From positions 1 through 64,000 of the forward strand of contig JARFXM010000004.1 in the NCBI GenBank assembly GCA_029532625.1: DNA of 64,000 nucleotides, written 5' to 3'. The notes under the pieces were generated by a model. The model was not told where the DNA came from. It made no database searches and worked only from the letters and a program-made list of their open reading frames with translations. Within the stretch, counting starts at the first letter, position 1. Every line of letters begins with the position of its first letter. The position numbers were made by a program, and so were the translations under genes. This DNA is from Lomentospora prolificans. Its lineage: Eukaryota > Ascomycota > Sordariomycetes > Microascales > Microascaceae. This document shows positions 1-12,950 of this stretch, one piece after another.

Positions 1-173
1 ACCCTAACCCTAACCCTAACCCTAACCCTAACCCTAACCCTAACCCTAACCCTAACCCTAACCCTAACCTAACCCTAACCCTAACCCTAACCCTAACCCT
101 AACCCTAACCCTAACCCTAACCCTAACCCTAACCCTAACCCTAACCCTAACCCTAACCCTAACCCTAACCCTA
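1..173. repeat. Telomere, CCCTAA array (left chromosome end)
   Basis: About 28 tandem CCCTAA units read 5'->3' on the + strand, so the G-rich TTAGGG strand is the minus strand and position 1 is at or near the physical chromosome end. One unit near 68-72 is a 5-base CCTAA variant; all others are uniform. The array stops abruptly at 173 and passes into AT-rich DNA. Confidence 0.98.
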
Positions 174-1643
174 TTTAATACTAAGGTCTAATTAGGCTTC
201 TTCTATAGATAGTCTTATACTAAGTAACTAGGCTATTAATAATTATAGTATTAGGATTTAAATTTCTTAAGTATAACTTTTAGCTTATCTTTCTCTAATA
301 AGGATTTAGATATTAAGGTCTTCTCTACTAGTAGGTTACTTTTATATTTAATTTTAGTTCTCTTATAGTATTAACTAGTATACTATTTAGTTTTATTTAG
401 AAATTATATATCTACTCTAGATCTAGTTTTCCTTTTTAAATTTAATTTCTCTTCTTATTAGAGTATTAAGGCCTATTACTAGCTAGCTTCTATATATATA
501 CTCTTATAGTATACTAATAGAATAGCTTTTTCTTCTAGTTTCTCCTATAATTATTTATTTAGTCTAGAAAAGAAATCCTATATTATTCTACTATCTAGTT
601 TATCTCCTAGGGCTTCTTCTAGTTAGGCTTAAAGACTAAACTATTCTCCTTAAAGCTTATTAGGTATATATCCTTTCTACCTTAGTTTAGAGAAAATTCT
701 CTATAATTTCTATTCTTAAATTTCTAGAAATTAATAGTCTTATTTAATAAAAGTAATTAAATTATCTATTATTAGAGTATAGCTAAGTACCTTAGTATAT
801 TACTACTAAAGTATTTAGAGATTATTCTCTATATAATTAAAAGCCTATAGGATTTTAAGCTATTCTAGTATATACTCTAGTATAGTAGAATTCCTATTAG
901 TAATCCCTTTATACTAGTTAGTAATCTTAACTAGGGTTATATCTTTAGTTAGTTTCTTTATATAATAAAGGGGTACTTTATATATAGGGATTTTTACTAT
1001 TAGCTTAGTATTAATAATTTAGAGGAGTTTAGTATAAATTTCTATAAGTATAGTAACTATATTTCTAGTAGTTCCCTCCTAGGGTTATAGTAGGAAAGTA
1101 CTTAGAGATATAATAGGTTCTAAAGGAGAAGTAGTATAAGATATTAGTACTCCTAAGTTAAGATTTAGAGTAGGATTACTATCTAAACTTAGTAATATTA
1201 TCTTACCTAAAGAGGAAGCTAAAGAATTATAATAAAGTATAATATAATTATACTTAAGTAAAATAGTCTTAAGAGTTATAGAGTTAGGTTAGAGAGTATT
1301 TACTATAGATTTGTAGAATTATAAGGTAGAGACTTTAGCTTAGAGAGCCCCCCTTTTTCCTCTTAAGGCTCTTTAGCTATCTTCTTTTTATATTTTATTT
1401 AGGCTCTACTTATAGAGGATATAACCTAGTCTTAGACTATACTCTAAACTATCCCTAGGCTATCTTAAAGTAATCTCTAGTTTAGGTCTATACTACTAGA
1501 TTCCTAGTAGTATAAGATCTATTATCTTAAAACCTAGTAGCTTATATCTCCTCTCTAGAATATCCTTAGTAAAACCTTTCTAACTCCTACTATTATCCTA
1601 GGGTGTTTAGGGTTCAGTAGGAGTTGACTCTTAGTACTATTAA
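174..1643. other. RIP-saturated AT-rich subtelomeric block
   Basis: No coding capacity. Long stretches are nearly devoid of the dinucleotides CA and TG and are dominated by TA, which is the footprint of RIP (CpA to TpA on both strands). Codons and any original element identity are erased. It may once have been a transposon or a telomere-linked gene, but I cannot recognise which. Confidence 0.85.
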
Positions 1644-1966
1644 TGTTATAGCTTGTGCTGTGTCCGCTCGTGCTATGTCCGCTTGCTTGCTAGCTGCCGA
1701 GCTGCTAACAAGTAAGTAGGAGGGTTCTATGATACTATTCATAGATTTGAGATGATTGCTAGTTTTACATTAGTTAACCTCTATATATTCTATTTATATA
1801 TAGTATAGGTATTCCTTTGTAATAGTAAAATAGTCTTATTCTTTCTATCTAGTTTGTAGTTCCTAGCTTCCTTTATATATTCCTTACCTGACCCTTACTA
1901 TTACTTACTTACTTGCTAAGGATTAGCTAGGCTTATTTATACTTGCTTATATAATATAGTATAACA
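1644..1966 (+). mobile_element. Solo LTR-like element, copy A (TGTTA...TAACA)
   Basis: A ~323-bp segment bounded by TGTTA and TAACA. Internal blocks are shared with copies at 10480-10787, 13474-13793 (same strand) and 12632-12941, 12951-13184 (opposite strand). Shared landmarks include a 'gcttgcttgctagctgc' type block near the start, 'ggagggttctat', and 'atagtaaaatagtctt'. It is more GC-rich than its flanks. Size and TG...CA ends suit a solo LTR. No clear target-site duplication was found. Confidence 0.7.
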
Positions 1967-3217
1967 GTGCCCCCAGCTGGTGAGAAAAGACTAATAACCC
2001 TATTAGTACTTTACTAGTATTTAGGAAGTTAGGAACCTATTTTAATAGAAAGCACTTACTATCCTTCTATTAGATCTTATACTATAGGGTAATAGGTAGA
2101 TAGGGATAGGATTAGGATAGGGATCAGGATAGGGATAGGTATTAGGATAAGGATAAGGATAGGGATTAGGTATATAGGGTATCTAGTAAAGTAGGTTTAG
2201 ATAAAGAAAAAACTTATAAGGAATATCCAGTTCTAACTCCTCTATTACTAATTACTACCTTAATTAACTGCTCTTCCTTACTGTACTGAATTCCTCCCTA
2301 CTATCTTGCCCTCACTCTCTTTGCTATTACTTGCTAGCCTGCCCTTTATAATAAGTATGATATCTTTTCTCTAGTTTGGAAGTATTATCTTTACTACTTC
2401 CTTCCTTATATATTACTATGAATAAATAGCTAGCTTACTCTAGCTCTCTCTTCCTTACTAGTATTAGGGTTATCCTTATATCTTTTCTAGTAAGTTTTAA
2501 ACCTATTAAGGATATCTTTTATCCCTTTACCTTATTTACTATAGCTCCCTTAACAGCTATTATAATCAAGAGTTACTTATTAGTAGTAGGTATACTAATA
2601 GAGATCTTTTAGTAATTAGGGGGTTTATCTTTCACCTTAGCCCCTCTCTACTTATTCTCTATTAGCATCCTATCCTTTATAGGCTTCCTTTTATATCCTG
2701 GGCTGCCATCTCATTACTATCAGACCAGCTAAGCCTAGTTTATAGTTACTATCTTATAATTACTATCTACCCTATCTACTAATATTATATCTATAACTCA
2801 CATAGTCTCTTCTATTAGTAGCTAGGAAGTAGTAGGGGATTACTATAATAGCTATACCTTCTCTAAGTAAAAAGCTATAAAGGGTTACCCTAGTAATTCC
2901 ACCTCTTTCTCACTAGGAGTAGTAAGGGATTACCCCCTTTAGGAATACTCTCTTTAGAAGGCCTATATTACCTCTACCCTTATTATTATATTAAGCTAAT
3001 CCTAATACCTAGTTAGTAGTTAGTTACTAGTCCCTTAAGAGCTAAATATAGGGGTAGGTTAGTAATCCCTACCTCCTAGTAGGCTATAATATTAGTATAG
3101 GAGTAGGACTAGTAGTCTTCTCAGTACTCTAGTAGGTGATTACTAAAGCCTACCTACTAGTTCCTCTAGTACTAGATATTATAGTTAGTAGAACCCTAGT
3201 TACTAACATCTTAGTAT
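1967..3217. other. RIP-degraded relic DNA, no gene
   Basis: AT-rich with many TAG/TAA/TAT trinucleotides and no ORF of note. A purine-rich G-run array lies at about 2095-2175 (separate entry). Repeated 'agtaggtgatta'/'agtagtctt' type fragments around 2800-3190 look like remnants of an older repeat that I cannot classify. Confidence 0.6.
2095..2175. repeat. Degenerate G-rich telomere-like array
   Basis: About 80 bases of imperfect GGATAG/GGATTAG/AGGGAT units, similar to a decayed TTAGGG array and in the opposite orientation to the terminal CCCTAA repeats. It could be an interstitial telomere relic or an unrelated purine-rich minisatellite. The sequence does not decide. Confidence 0.45.
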
Positions 3218-3222
3218 AAGGG

Positions 3223-3655
3223 TGTCATGGGCTGATCCGGCCTCTTATGCAGGCCGGGTGGATAAGCATGGCAGAAAAGGGTAAACTCTGGCGCAACCTG
3301 GAAAGACTAGGATTAGGCAGTACAACCTGGGCTAATCAATAGAGGACTGCACTTAGGACATAAGTAGTCCATAGGGGACTATATTAGAGGCAAGTGCAGT
3401 CTATAGAAGGACTACACCTTCAGGGCCTGTGGTCCTAAGGGAGATAGGGTCTATATAAGTCATAGTTATTACTATCATGTATTCTAGTTATTCTTTAGTT
3501 CTAGAGTAGTTAATTCAAGTCACTCTATGAACCACACTTGAATACATATTATGGACCTTTATTATTACTATCTGACTGCCTCACTTATCTACTAATAGGC
3601 CTGACTATTCTAACCTTAAAGTAACTAACCCTATTAGAAGTGTTGGAATATCACA
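3223..3655 (+). repeat. 5' LTR of gypsy element
   Basis: Begins TGTCATGG and ends ATATCACA. Aligns base for base over 433 bp with 9415-9847, with C/T and G/A differences only where checked. Confidence 0.92.
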
Positions 3656-4199
3656 TATTGACTACTCCTATTTGGTAAGTGACCCTTTCAAACAGTAAAG
3701 AAACTAACAGCAGGAACCATAGCGAATGAAACCACATCTAGCACCAGTATCATAGCTGCTAGTAAGGAATAGCTTACTAAAAAGATCAAGGAACTTATAG
3801 AGCAACTTCAACAAGCCTAACAGTAGAATACTCAACTCCAGGAACAATACTAACCTATCATATATAAAGATATGTTATCTCTCTTCTAAACTATTATCCA
3901 ATCCACTACTAACACTATTATAGAAGTAAGGAAGCCCAAGGTCTACTTCCCAGGACCTGAGAAGTTCGATAGAAGTTGTATCAAGCTATAGTCCTTCCTT
4001 ACATATATGAGAGCATATCATGACTACTATGGAATCACTGATGCTACTACTAAAGTTACTAGTACAGTGGGATTCCTAGTTAGAGATACTGTAGCATAGT
4101 TTGAACCAACCTTGCAGGACTACTATACTAATAAACCTGCACAATAAGACAGCATAACTAAAAGAATATTCAAAAACTACAACAACTTCAAAGAAGCTA

Positions 4200-4760
4200 T
4201 CAAAGGGGCTTTTAGAGATCCAGATAAAGACCAGACTATGAAATGAAAGCTTAGGGAAACCTGATAAAAGACCTTAGCCTTAGAATATATGTCTAAGTTC
4301 TGATAAATCGCTATATACCTTGAATAGGATGACGAATCCATGATCGAACACTTCTACTATGGGTTAAAGGATGAAGTGAAAGATAAAATTAATAAGATCC
4401 TGGATACTCCTATAGAACTTGGAAAGTATATAGACCTTGCTATTAGGATTAATAACTAACTATATCAATAGTGACTAGAGAAACACCAGAAGACACTATA
4501 TAGTAGAGGATATAGCAAAAAATAGGAAGCTAACACCAGGAAATGATGTAATGGTAATACCTCATAGGGAACTCACCCAGGGCCTATAGAACTTGATTCC
4601 ACTATATGAAAAGATAACTATGGAATCAAGAAATGAATAGAGGACTGTCTTGGCAAATGCTATACCTGTGGCCGCATAGGATATTTCGTAAGAGAATGCT
4701 GAAATAGAGGAAACTAGGGAGTAGGGAGAAAAGAACAAGGAGACCAAAAGAATAAGAGCT
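4200..4760 (+). pseudogene. gag-like region with mutated zinc knuckle
   Basis: At 4658-4699 the + strand reads a CX2CX4(Y)X4C motif (CYTCGRIGYFVREC). In a functional retroviral-type knuckle the fifth position is His; here it is Tyr (codon at 4682-4684). CAT to TAT is a C-to-T change in CpA context, as RIP would produce. Flanking gag-like sequence is interrupted by stops. Confidence 0.75.
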
Positions 4761-6559
4761 AGAGACCTACACCTCAAGGAAAAACCCAGAGTAATAATAA
4801 GTAAAGCAGGGCTAGTGATAAACCTACTACCTAGACTTAGACCTTAGCTAGTAGTACTATCCTAGACTACTAAGTTATGTATTAGACTGTATACTATGAT
4901 GATAACTGTTAAGTACACTGTGATAGGAAGGATAGAGCTGGATACTACCTATGAAAACCATGAACCCTTATAACTATAGAAAGAGAAAAGGCTGGACTAA
5001 GTAATCTTAAAGCTAATGATATTGAAAAGGAGATACTTGTAGTACTTAAAAAGTACCTAGGAGTAGAAGCAAAAGAACTAAATATTACTATATTCTACCA
5101 GAAGCATCACAACCATAAGCAAGGTAAGAAACCACCTATAGAATACACTTAACACATGGAGTGGATCTGAATTACCTTGTGACAATGATAAAAAGGGAAA
5201 GAGGTCGAGAACTAAGGACTTCCCCCTTATTAAGAAGTGATACCCACCACTGAAGAAGAAGGAGCTACCCAGAAAATCAATAAGTGTATTAAAGACACTG
5301 AAAAACTAGTAAGGAAGGTCTATAACCTTAAAGAAGTAATCAATAAGCTGGATAACACTCTCTATAACTAACTTAATAAAGATTAAAAGAATAATCTACT
5401 AAAATAGTTCAAACTAATAATTAAGAAACTCAGTTAAATTAAAATATAATAAGCAGAAATAGCTAGAAGACTAGAACATATGGAAATAAGAACTGAAAAT
5501 ATAGAGGAACTTATATAAACTATAAACCATAGAACTGATGAAACTATTACTAGCATCCTAGAATAGATGACTGAACATGATGAACTCATTATAGAAATAT
5601 AAGGACAAGTTAAGGGACTTGAAACCAAGCTTGATGATGTAGATATGGTGGCTGTATAGGTATATACTGAAGCTATAGAAAAAGAAATAGATGCAGTAAA
5701 ACAAGATAACTAGGTGATGAGGGAAGCAAGACTATAAGTAGCATAATAAAACTTTAAACATAACAGGCAAGCCATGAAGATATGCGAATAATAGTACAAA
5801 GAACTGCAAGGACGATGAAGCCTGGAGAATGCTTCTAAAAAGGCATAAGAAAGCTATAAATGAGCCATTATACTGGAAAACTGAAGTCTGAATATTATGA
5901 GCTCCAATGAAACTAAACATTTAAAAGTACCAATTATGATTCAAGGATGAATATATAAAGCCTTAATAGATAGTGGAGTATAAGGAAATTTTATCTTACT
6001 AGATATAGTGAATAAACTACAACTCCCATGGAATCACAAGGAATGACCATACCTATTAAGCAACTGTGAAGGAGAACTTGTCATATATGGAAAAGGTATG
6101 GTAAATATAGAGACTATACACCTTGATGTCATAATCTAAAACCAACCTAATAAAATATCCTTCGATATTATAGAATCAAACTATCCTATTGTGATTAGCA
6201 TACTATAGTTGAGAACCCAAAACCTGAGAATAGACTGGATTACTGATTAGCTTACTTGGACTGGGATCTAAGGAGAATCTATTGATAGTTCAGTCCCTGA
6301 GCAGCATTGACTAGAGTAGTATATGCTAAACGAACTGAGAGCCTTTTGAATGATAGTATATATTAAAGTGCTTGCCACTAAAGATTTGAATCACCTACCA
6401 AAAGGAAAGAAATATAAATAAAACTAAACAATATGTTATATGATGAGCATAACTACCATGCTAATAAAAGAAGAAATAATACAGAACTTGCCACCATGAT
6501 ATCACAAGTATAGCAAAATATTCACAGAAGAATTAGAAACTAGACTCCTAGAATATAGC

Positions 6560-7780
6560 AAATGGGATCATGAGATTCATCTTAAACCAGGAATATAACC
6601 CAAGTTTATACTAATATATAACCTAAATGAAAACTAGTTAAAAGAACTTTAGGAGTATATATAAGAAAATATTAGAAAAGGGTTCATTAGACCCTTAATA
6701 TTACCAGTAGGATACCCTATCCTCTTTATACCAAAAAAGGATGGAAGACTATGTATGTATATAGACTACTGCTAACTTAATAAGATTACTATTAAGAACT
6801 AATACCTACTACTATTAATCTTAGAGTTGAGGGATAGACTATAAAAAGTAAAATGGTTTACTGCCCTAGATCTCAAAGGGGTATATAACCTTATTAGGAT
6901 TAAGGAGGGAGATGAGTGGAAGATAGCCTTCCACACTTGATACAGATACTTTGAATATTATGTCATGCTATTCAGACTTACTAATACACTAGTAACCTTC
7001 TAAACTATAATCAACTATATGCTATAAGAGCACCTAGATTAGTTTGTGGTAGCCTATTTAGATGATATCCTTATCTTCTTAGAGACCTTGGAGGAATATG
7101 AGGAATATATCGAAAAGGTACTATAAAAACTCTATGATACTAACTTGTTGGTAGAACTAAAGAAAAGTCACTTCTATATATAAGAAGTAGACTTCCTCGG
7201 ATACACTATCTGACCAGGAGAAATCAGAATGTAGGAATTAAAAGTCAAGGCTATGCTTGACTGGCTGGTACCTTAGATGGTTACTAAAGTATAGGGATTC
7301 CTAGGATTTATTAATTTTTATAGGAGGTTCCTGAAGGACTATAGTAAGAGAGTTAGACCTCTTATAGAGCTTATAAAGAATGAGAACACCTTTGTATAGG
7401 GGATAGAATAGCAATAAGTGTTCTAAGAAGTAAAACAGAGTATTTACAAGAGACTAGTATTATATAAAGTAGATTCTAGTAAACCTTTCAAAGTTAAGAT
7501 AGATATATTAGACTATGCCCTAGGAGTATAACTTGGATAAAGAGATGAATAAGGAAGGATACACCTGATTACTTTTATGTTGAAAAAGTTAAGTGGACCT
7601 ATATTATAATATAGGATCCTAGATAAAGAACTTATGGTAATTGTCAAAGCCTTTAAGGAATAGAAACATTACCTTATAGGGGCAAAATACCCTATTATTA
7701 TCTATTCTAATCATAAGAACCTCACTAGCTTCATAACTACCAAGGAATTAAATAAGTAATAAGTCTAATAGGCTGAATTC
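6560..7780 (+). pseudogene. Reverse transcriptase / RNase H remnant
   Basis: Recognisable RT blocks: a FIPKKDGRLCMYIDY-like block near 6725-6770, LNKITIKN near 6776-6800, and the active-site box YLDDILIF at 7055-7078. Downstream are an FLGYTI-like block near 7195-7212 and RNase H-like remnants to about 7780. Numerous in-frame stops make it inactive. Confidence 0.85.
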
Positions 7781-8039
7781 CTCTCTGAATATGACTTTAA
7801 AATCGTATATATTAAAGGAAAAGAAAATGGATGAGCTGATATACTTAGTTAATGACTAGATTACTCCTAGAAGATACCTAAGGAAGCAAGTATAATATTC
7901 TATTATAATAAATAAGGAAGCCTATGATAACTAATAGTAAGCTACTAAGTTAATACTACTACTAAGGTAATAGAAGAAATCAAAAGCTACTATAGGGATC
8001 TAAAATAAGGATAATATAAGAAGAATATACTAGTACCCC

Positions 8040-9130
8040 CAGAACTAGCTAAGGAACTAATATGAGTAATATATAAGTTACTACTTAGTGGGCACCTAAG
8101 GATCACGAAAATAATCAAAAGAATACCAAGAGGATACCTCATCCTATAGCTAAAAACAGTGGTTAAGGAAGTACTCGCTGAATATGCTTTGTACACAAAG
8201 AACAAAAACTCGCAACATAAGCCGCAAGGGCTATTATAGCTAATGCCAGTACTAGAAGTACTATAGTAAAAGATTATCATTAACTTTATTATTAAATTAC
8301 TAAAGTCAGAAGACCTAACTATAGGAGTCAAATACAATAGCATCATAGTAGTTATAGACTAACTCATAAAATATGCTTACTTTATACCCTGTAATGAAGC
8401 CATAAAAGTACCTCGATTCGTAGAACTATTCCTATAGATAGTAGCTATAAACTATAACCTACTAGAAGAAATTAATACTAACAGAGGAAGCATCTTCACT
8501 TCCCACTTCTAGTAGAGCCTTTTAGATAGATTAGGAATCAACTATAAGTTATCTATAGCCTACTATCCTGAGACCCAAGGATAGGTAGAATAGGTAAATC
8601 AAATACTAGAAACCTACCTATAATACTATATCAACTAGGAACAAAATAACTAGGTAGTACTACTACCCCTAGCCTAGTATACCTATAATACTAACATATT
8701 AGAAAGTATAGGAATATCACTATTCTATGTGAACTATAGAATATAACCTAAGACAGGATTTAAGCCTGTAGGAATGAAAACATAGGCTGAATAAGTAATC
8801 ATCCAATTAGAGAAAATGAAGGAACTCTATAAGTAACTAATAGAAAAACTAGAGTTTGTAAAATAAAGGATAAAGTACTATATAGATAGGAAAAGGATTG
8901 AGGGACTAACCTTTAAGGAGGGAAGTAAGGTCTACCTACTACAAAAGAAACCAGGAATGAGGGACCTATAAATTAAAACCCAATGACTAAGCGACAAACT
9001 CGATCACTGAAAAATCAGGCCCTTCATTGTGAAAAGGAAAATCTTGGAAGTCAACTATGAACTACAACTTCCTGAAATAATGAAGATAAACCCCGTGTTC
9101 CATGTTGCACTACTCGAACCGGCACACCAA
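8040..9130 (+). pseudogene. Integrase remnant with GPY/F-like end
   Basis: A decayed integrase zinc-binding segment lies near 8165-8245 (NKNSQHKPQGLL-like, with the expected Cys positions now Tyr). A catalytic-core block with YYPETQG and VNQILETYL lies near 8555-8625. A terminal INPVFHVALLEPA motif lies near 9087-9125, typical of the end of Ty3/gypsy integrases. Multiple stops. I see no chromodomain after it. Confidence 0.8.
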
Positions 9131-9414
9131 GATACACCTTCTTCTGGTGATAACAACGGGTGCACGGCATTTCAAGGTCGTCACCAAAGGAAGAAATGTA
9201 TTCCACGAGCTTTTCATTCTCTCATTTCTTTCTGAGGGATTGTGTGGAAGGGCGTTTCACTACCTAGTTCGACATACTATCAGTATCATAGCAAAGGAAG
9301 GAAAAGGGGAGAAGTTAGACTAACCTAGAAGGACTAACAGGTTAGGGCTAACAGGGATTAAAAAAAAAAAACAAAAAGGTCTTTAGGGATAAAGACCAAG
9401 GAGAGGAGGCATTA

Positions 9415-9847
9415 TGTCATAGGCTGATCTGGCCTCTTATACAGGCTGGGTGGATAAGCATGGTAGAAAAGGGTAAACTCTGGTGCAACCTGGAAAGACT
9501 AGGATTAGGTAGCACAACCTGGGCCAATTAATAGAGGACTGTACTTAGGATATAAGTAGTCTATAGGGGACTGCATTGGAGGTAAGTGCAGTCTATAGAA
9601 GGACTGTACCTTTAGGGCCTATAGTCCTAAGGGAGATAGGGTCTATATAAGTCATAGTTATTACTATCATGTATTCTAGTTATTCTTTAGTTCTGGAGTA
9701 GTTAATTCAAGTTACTCTATGAACTATACTTGAATACATATTACAGACCTTTATTGTTACTATCTGACTGCCTCACTTATCCACTAACAGGCCTGACTAT
9801 TCTAACCTTAAAGTGACTAACCCTATTGGAAGTGTTGGAATGTCACA
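9415..9847 (+). repeat. 3' LTR of gypsy element
   Basis: 433 bp, TGTCATAG...TGTCACA, partner of 3223-3655. A purine-rich stretch (aaggagaggagg) just upstream near 9398-9410 is a candidate polypurine tract. Confidence 0.92.
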
Positions 9848-9852
9848 AAGGG

Positions 9853-10479
9853 TTTTATCCCTTGCCTATACTACTAGACCTTAGCTATACTAGTTTAGAG
9901 GGTAATAGGTATTATTATATACCTAATAGTCTAGCTAGTAGATAGCATAGCTATTATCCTCTCTTCCTCTTAGTATAAGTCTAGTAGGTAGCTCTTACCC
10001 TTCCTGGATATAAAGAGTGACCACTTATAATCACTTACTAGTAATCAGATCCACTAGTAGAGGACTAGTAACTAGGGTAGTATATTAGTTAGCAAACATC
10101 CTTTATCTCTTACTAATAACTAATATCCTAATTAGCTCTAGGCCCTATATTAATAAGTATCTTCCCCTAGTAGGTAATATATTATCAGGGTCTAGAGGAT
10201 TCCTATATCTAGTGATCTCCTCTATTCTCTCTTACTTTCACCTTCCCAGCTTATAATTACTATAAAGGTAGTTAGTAGCTAGGTACTAGGTGTACTGCTA
10301 CTTATTATTGTCATTATTACTGATTAGTGATCCTAAGATTACTAGTATCTTATCAGTTAGTGATCTCTTTCATATAGAGATCATAGAGGACCTGTTATAG
10401 CTATCTCGTAGTTGAGATAGCTCTTCCAGGGTATAGTTTCTTACTTGAGGATAAAGGGTTGAATAAGTAATACTACTAC
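9853..10479. other. AT-rich relic DNA, no gene
   Basis: Moderately RIP-degraded sequence resembling 2700-3200 in texture. No ORF, RNA gene or recognisable element. Confidence 0.55.
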
Positions 10480-10787
10480 TATTATAGCTCATACTATATC
10501 CACTTACTTACTAGCTACCAAGCTGCTAATAAGTAAGCAGGAGGGTTCTATAATGCTATTCATAGATTCGAGATGATCACTAGTTTCATGTTAGTCAACC
10601 TCTGTATATTCTGTTCATATGCAGTGTAGGTATTCCTTTGTAATAGTAAAATAGTCTTGTTCTTTCTATCTAGTTTGTGGTTCCTAGCTTCCTTTATATA
10701 TTCCTTGCCTGACCCTTGCTATTGCTTGCTTGCTTGCTGAGGATCAGCCAGGCTTATTCATGCTTGCTTACATGATATGGCGTAACA
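10480..10787 (+). mobile_element. Solo LTR-like element, copy B
   Basis: Same family and orientation as 1644-1966. It ends in GGCGTAACA and its 5' terminus is mutated to TATTA. It retains more CA/TG dinucleotides than copy A ('catgttagtcaacctctg', 'gttcatatgcagtgtagg'), so it is less RIP-decayed. Confidence 0.72.
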
Positions 10788-12631
10788 ATTAAGGTCATGT
10801 CTGTCTTATTCCTTGATAAAGAATCCCTTACATTAAAAGGAAGAATAAACTATAGATAATAGTAAAAAGCTAAAAATAAATAGTAGCTAGGCTAAATAAT
10901 ATAAGAGAGATATAGTAAGTAATAATAAAGAAGATACTATAGTAACTGGTAAGTAGATAAGAGGAAGGTATAAAAGTAATAGGATTCTACTAATATTAAT
11001 AAAAAGTAGTAGTAGATTAGCTAAAAGGCTATAATTACTACTAAGATAATAAGAGGAAGGAATAAGGGATTATAAGGATTATATAAAAAAGGGTAAAAAT
11101 AAAATAAAAATAGTAATAAGATTTAATTTAATAGTAGATATAATTACTAGTAGATATAATTACTAAAGGGCTAGTAATAAATATTTAAGTAACTAAAGGT
11201 ACTAGCTATCCCTCCCTTATAAACCCTTCCTAGATATTATAATTATCCTATAACCCTATATATAATAATAATAACCTAGTAAGCAACTAGATAACTATTA
11301 ATAAGTAAACCCTATTAATAATACCTACTTATAATAACTATTAATAAGTAAGCTCTTTTAGTAATAAGTAAAGTTTAGTAAGTAATTATAACCTAGCCTT
11401 ATAAGTAAACCTAAATAAGAAGTAAGTAAACTAATAGTATAGATATATTTATAGAAGTTATTAGAGAGTATATAGGAATTACTTATAAAGAAGTTACCTA
11501 AAAAAGGGTAGCTAAGTAATTCCTAGATAAGAAGGAATATAAAAAGGTAATAGTAGTTATTAAGGAATTTTATAAAGAGTAAAAGGAGAACTATAGTTAG
11601 GTAGAGTACCTAGTAGTTTAGTATCTAGGGACTACCCTTAAAAGTATATTAGATATAAAGTAGCTAGGAACCTTATATAAGCTGCTAGCTTATATAGTAG
11701 TTACTAGCCTATAAGCCTACTATATAAATAATAAGATCCCTAAGGCTACTATAGAGGCCTTATAGAGAATTAGTATATAAGAGCTTATAACCTACCTATT
11801 AGAAATAGTTACTAACTAGCTATTAAAGATATTAGTAAAGTATATATCCTTATAGTTAGTAACCTCTTCTATAACTAAAAAGAAGTAGCTATAGAACCCC
11901 TTATAATATAAGAAAGAGGGTTAGAAGGTAAGTATTATAAGCTTAAAAGCTAGTAGAGAGATAGTAAGTAAAAAGAATAAGGAGGATAGTAATAAGAGTA
12001 GTAATAGTAATAACCTACTAGAAATTACTATATCTAGTAAGGAGACCCTATTATAATAGTACTTTTAAAGGATTATAAAAGTAAGTTCCCTAGTATTAAG
12101 GTTACTATTTAATACTACTAATAATAAAAAGTTTCTTAAGGAAATAAGTAAGTAAGTAAGTCTATAGTAGCTCTAAATTAAATAGTTAGTAATAGAAGTA
12201 GTAACTCTTTAATAATAATTATAAAAGTAAGAGGAGGAGATCTAGGAGTTATATAGGATAGTTAGCTAGTTAGTAGCTATAAGTAAGGAGAAGAAGGAAA
12301 ATATTAAGGAGAAAGTATATTAGCTATTAATAGGAAGTAAGAAGGATTAGTAGGAAGGAGGAAAATAAATATAAAACTCTAAAAATACTAATTAAAGTCT
12401 CTTTTTTATAAATAAAGCCTAAGTAAGTAAGTATATACTAGCTAGAATACCTTATATACCCTATTACCCTATAATACTAAACCTAAATTTAGAGGTAAGC
12501 TAGTACTATCTACCCCTTAGATTCTAACTTTAAACTATTAGTAAAGTACTAATAAGGTTATTAGCTATTTTTCTTACTAGCTAAAGGTATTATTATACTA
12601 TATTATATAAGTAAGTATAGAGGTACTCTAT
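10788..12631. other. RIP-saturated AT-rich block
   Basis: Second block almost free of CA and TG, dominated by TA/AA/AG. No coding capacity and no recognisable parent element. The texture matches 174-1643. Confidence 0.8.
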
Positions 12632-12941
12632 AATATACTATACTAATATAAGTAAGTATAAATATACTCTAGTAGAACCTTAGTAGTAAGTAATTAATAT
12701 TAAAGGTTAAAGGTAAGGAATATATAAAGGAAGTAAGGAACTATAAGCTAGATAGAAAGAATAAGACTATTTTACTATTATAAAGGAATACCTATACTAT
12801 ATATAAATAGAATATATAGAGGTTAACTAATGTGAAACTGGTGATCATCTTGAATCTGTGAATAGTGTCATAGAACCCTCCTACTTACTTGTTAGCAGCT
12901 TAGCAGCTAGCAAGCAAGCAGACATGGCATGAGCCGTAACA
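12632..12941 (-). mobile_element. Solo LTR-like element, copy C (inverted)
   Basis: Reverse-complement match to copies A and B through the 'gatagaaagaataagacta', 'aaaggaatacctatactat' and 'catagaaccctcctactta' landmarks. It ends at CCGTAACA. The left boundary is approximate because that end is heavily mutated. Confidence 0.65.
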
Positions 12942-12950
12942 ATATGGCGT

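Larger units (their letters stand above)
3223..9847 (+). mobile_element. Full-length but dead Ty3/gypsy LTR retrotransposon
   Basis: Two LTRs of exactly 433 bp (3223-3655 and 9415-9847) flank a ~5.76-kb interior. The 5-bp direct repeat AAGGG occurs immediately outside both ends (3218-3222, 9848-9852), so this is one original insertion. Interior order is gag zinc knuckle, reverse transcriptase, RNase H, integrase, GPY/F-like end; RT before integrase defines Ty3/gypsy. Every domain is riddled with stop codons, mostly TAG/TAA/TGA that CAG/CAA/CGA or TGG would give after C-to-T changes. The LTRs differ from each other only by transitions in the parts I aligned, so they diverged by RIP after insertion. 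No intact gag or pol ORF remains. Confidence 0.93.

Noticed and set aside
174..1643. Telomere-linked RecQ helicase relic
   Set aside because: Position would fit, but RIP has erased all codon information and no helicase motif can be read.
4562..8346. Several minus-strand ORFs of 60-118 aa inside the gypsy element
   Set aside because: Antisense to the RT/integrase remnants; composition is that of RIP-degraded DNA with no recognisable domain.
9029..9323. Two short + ORFs at the end of the gypsy element as separate genes
   Set aside because: One is simply the integrase C-terminal end (VFHVALLEP); the other is its frame shadow.
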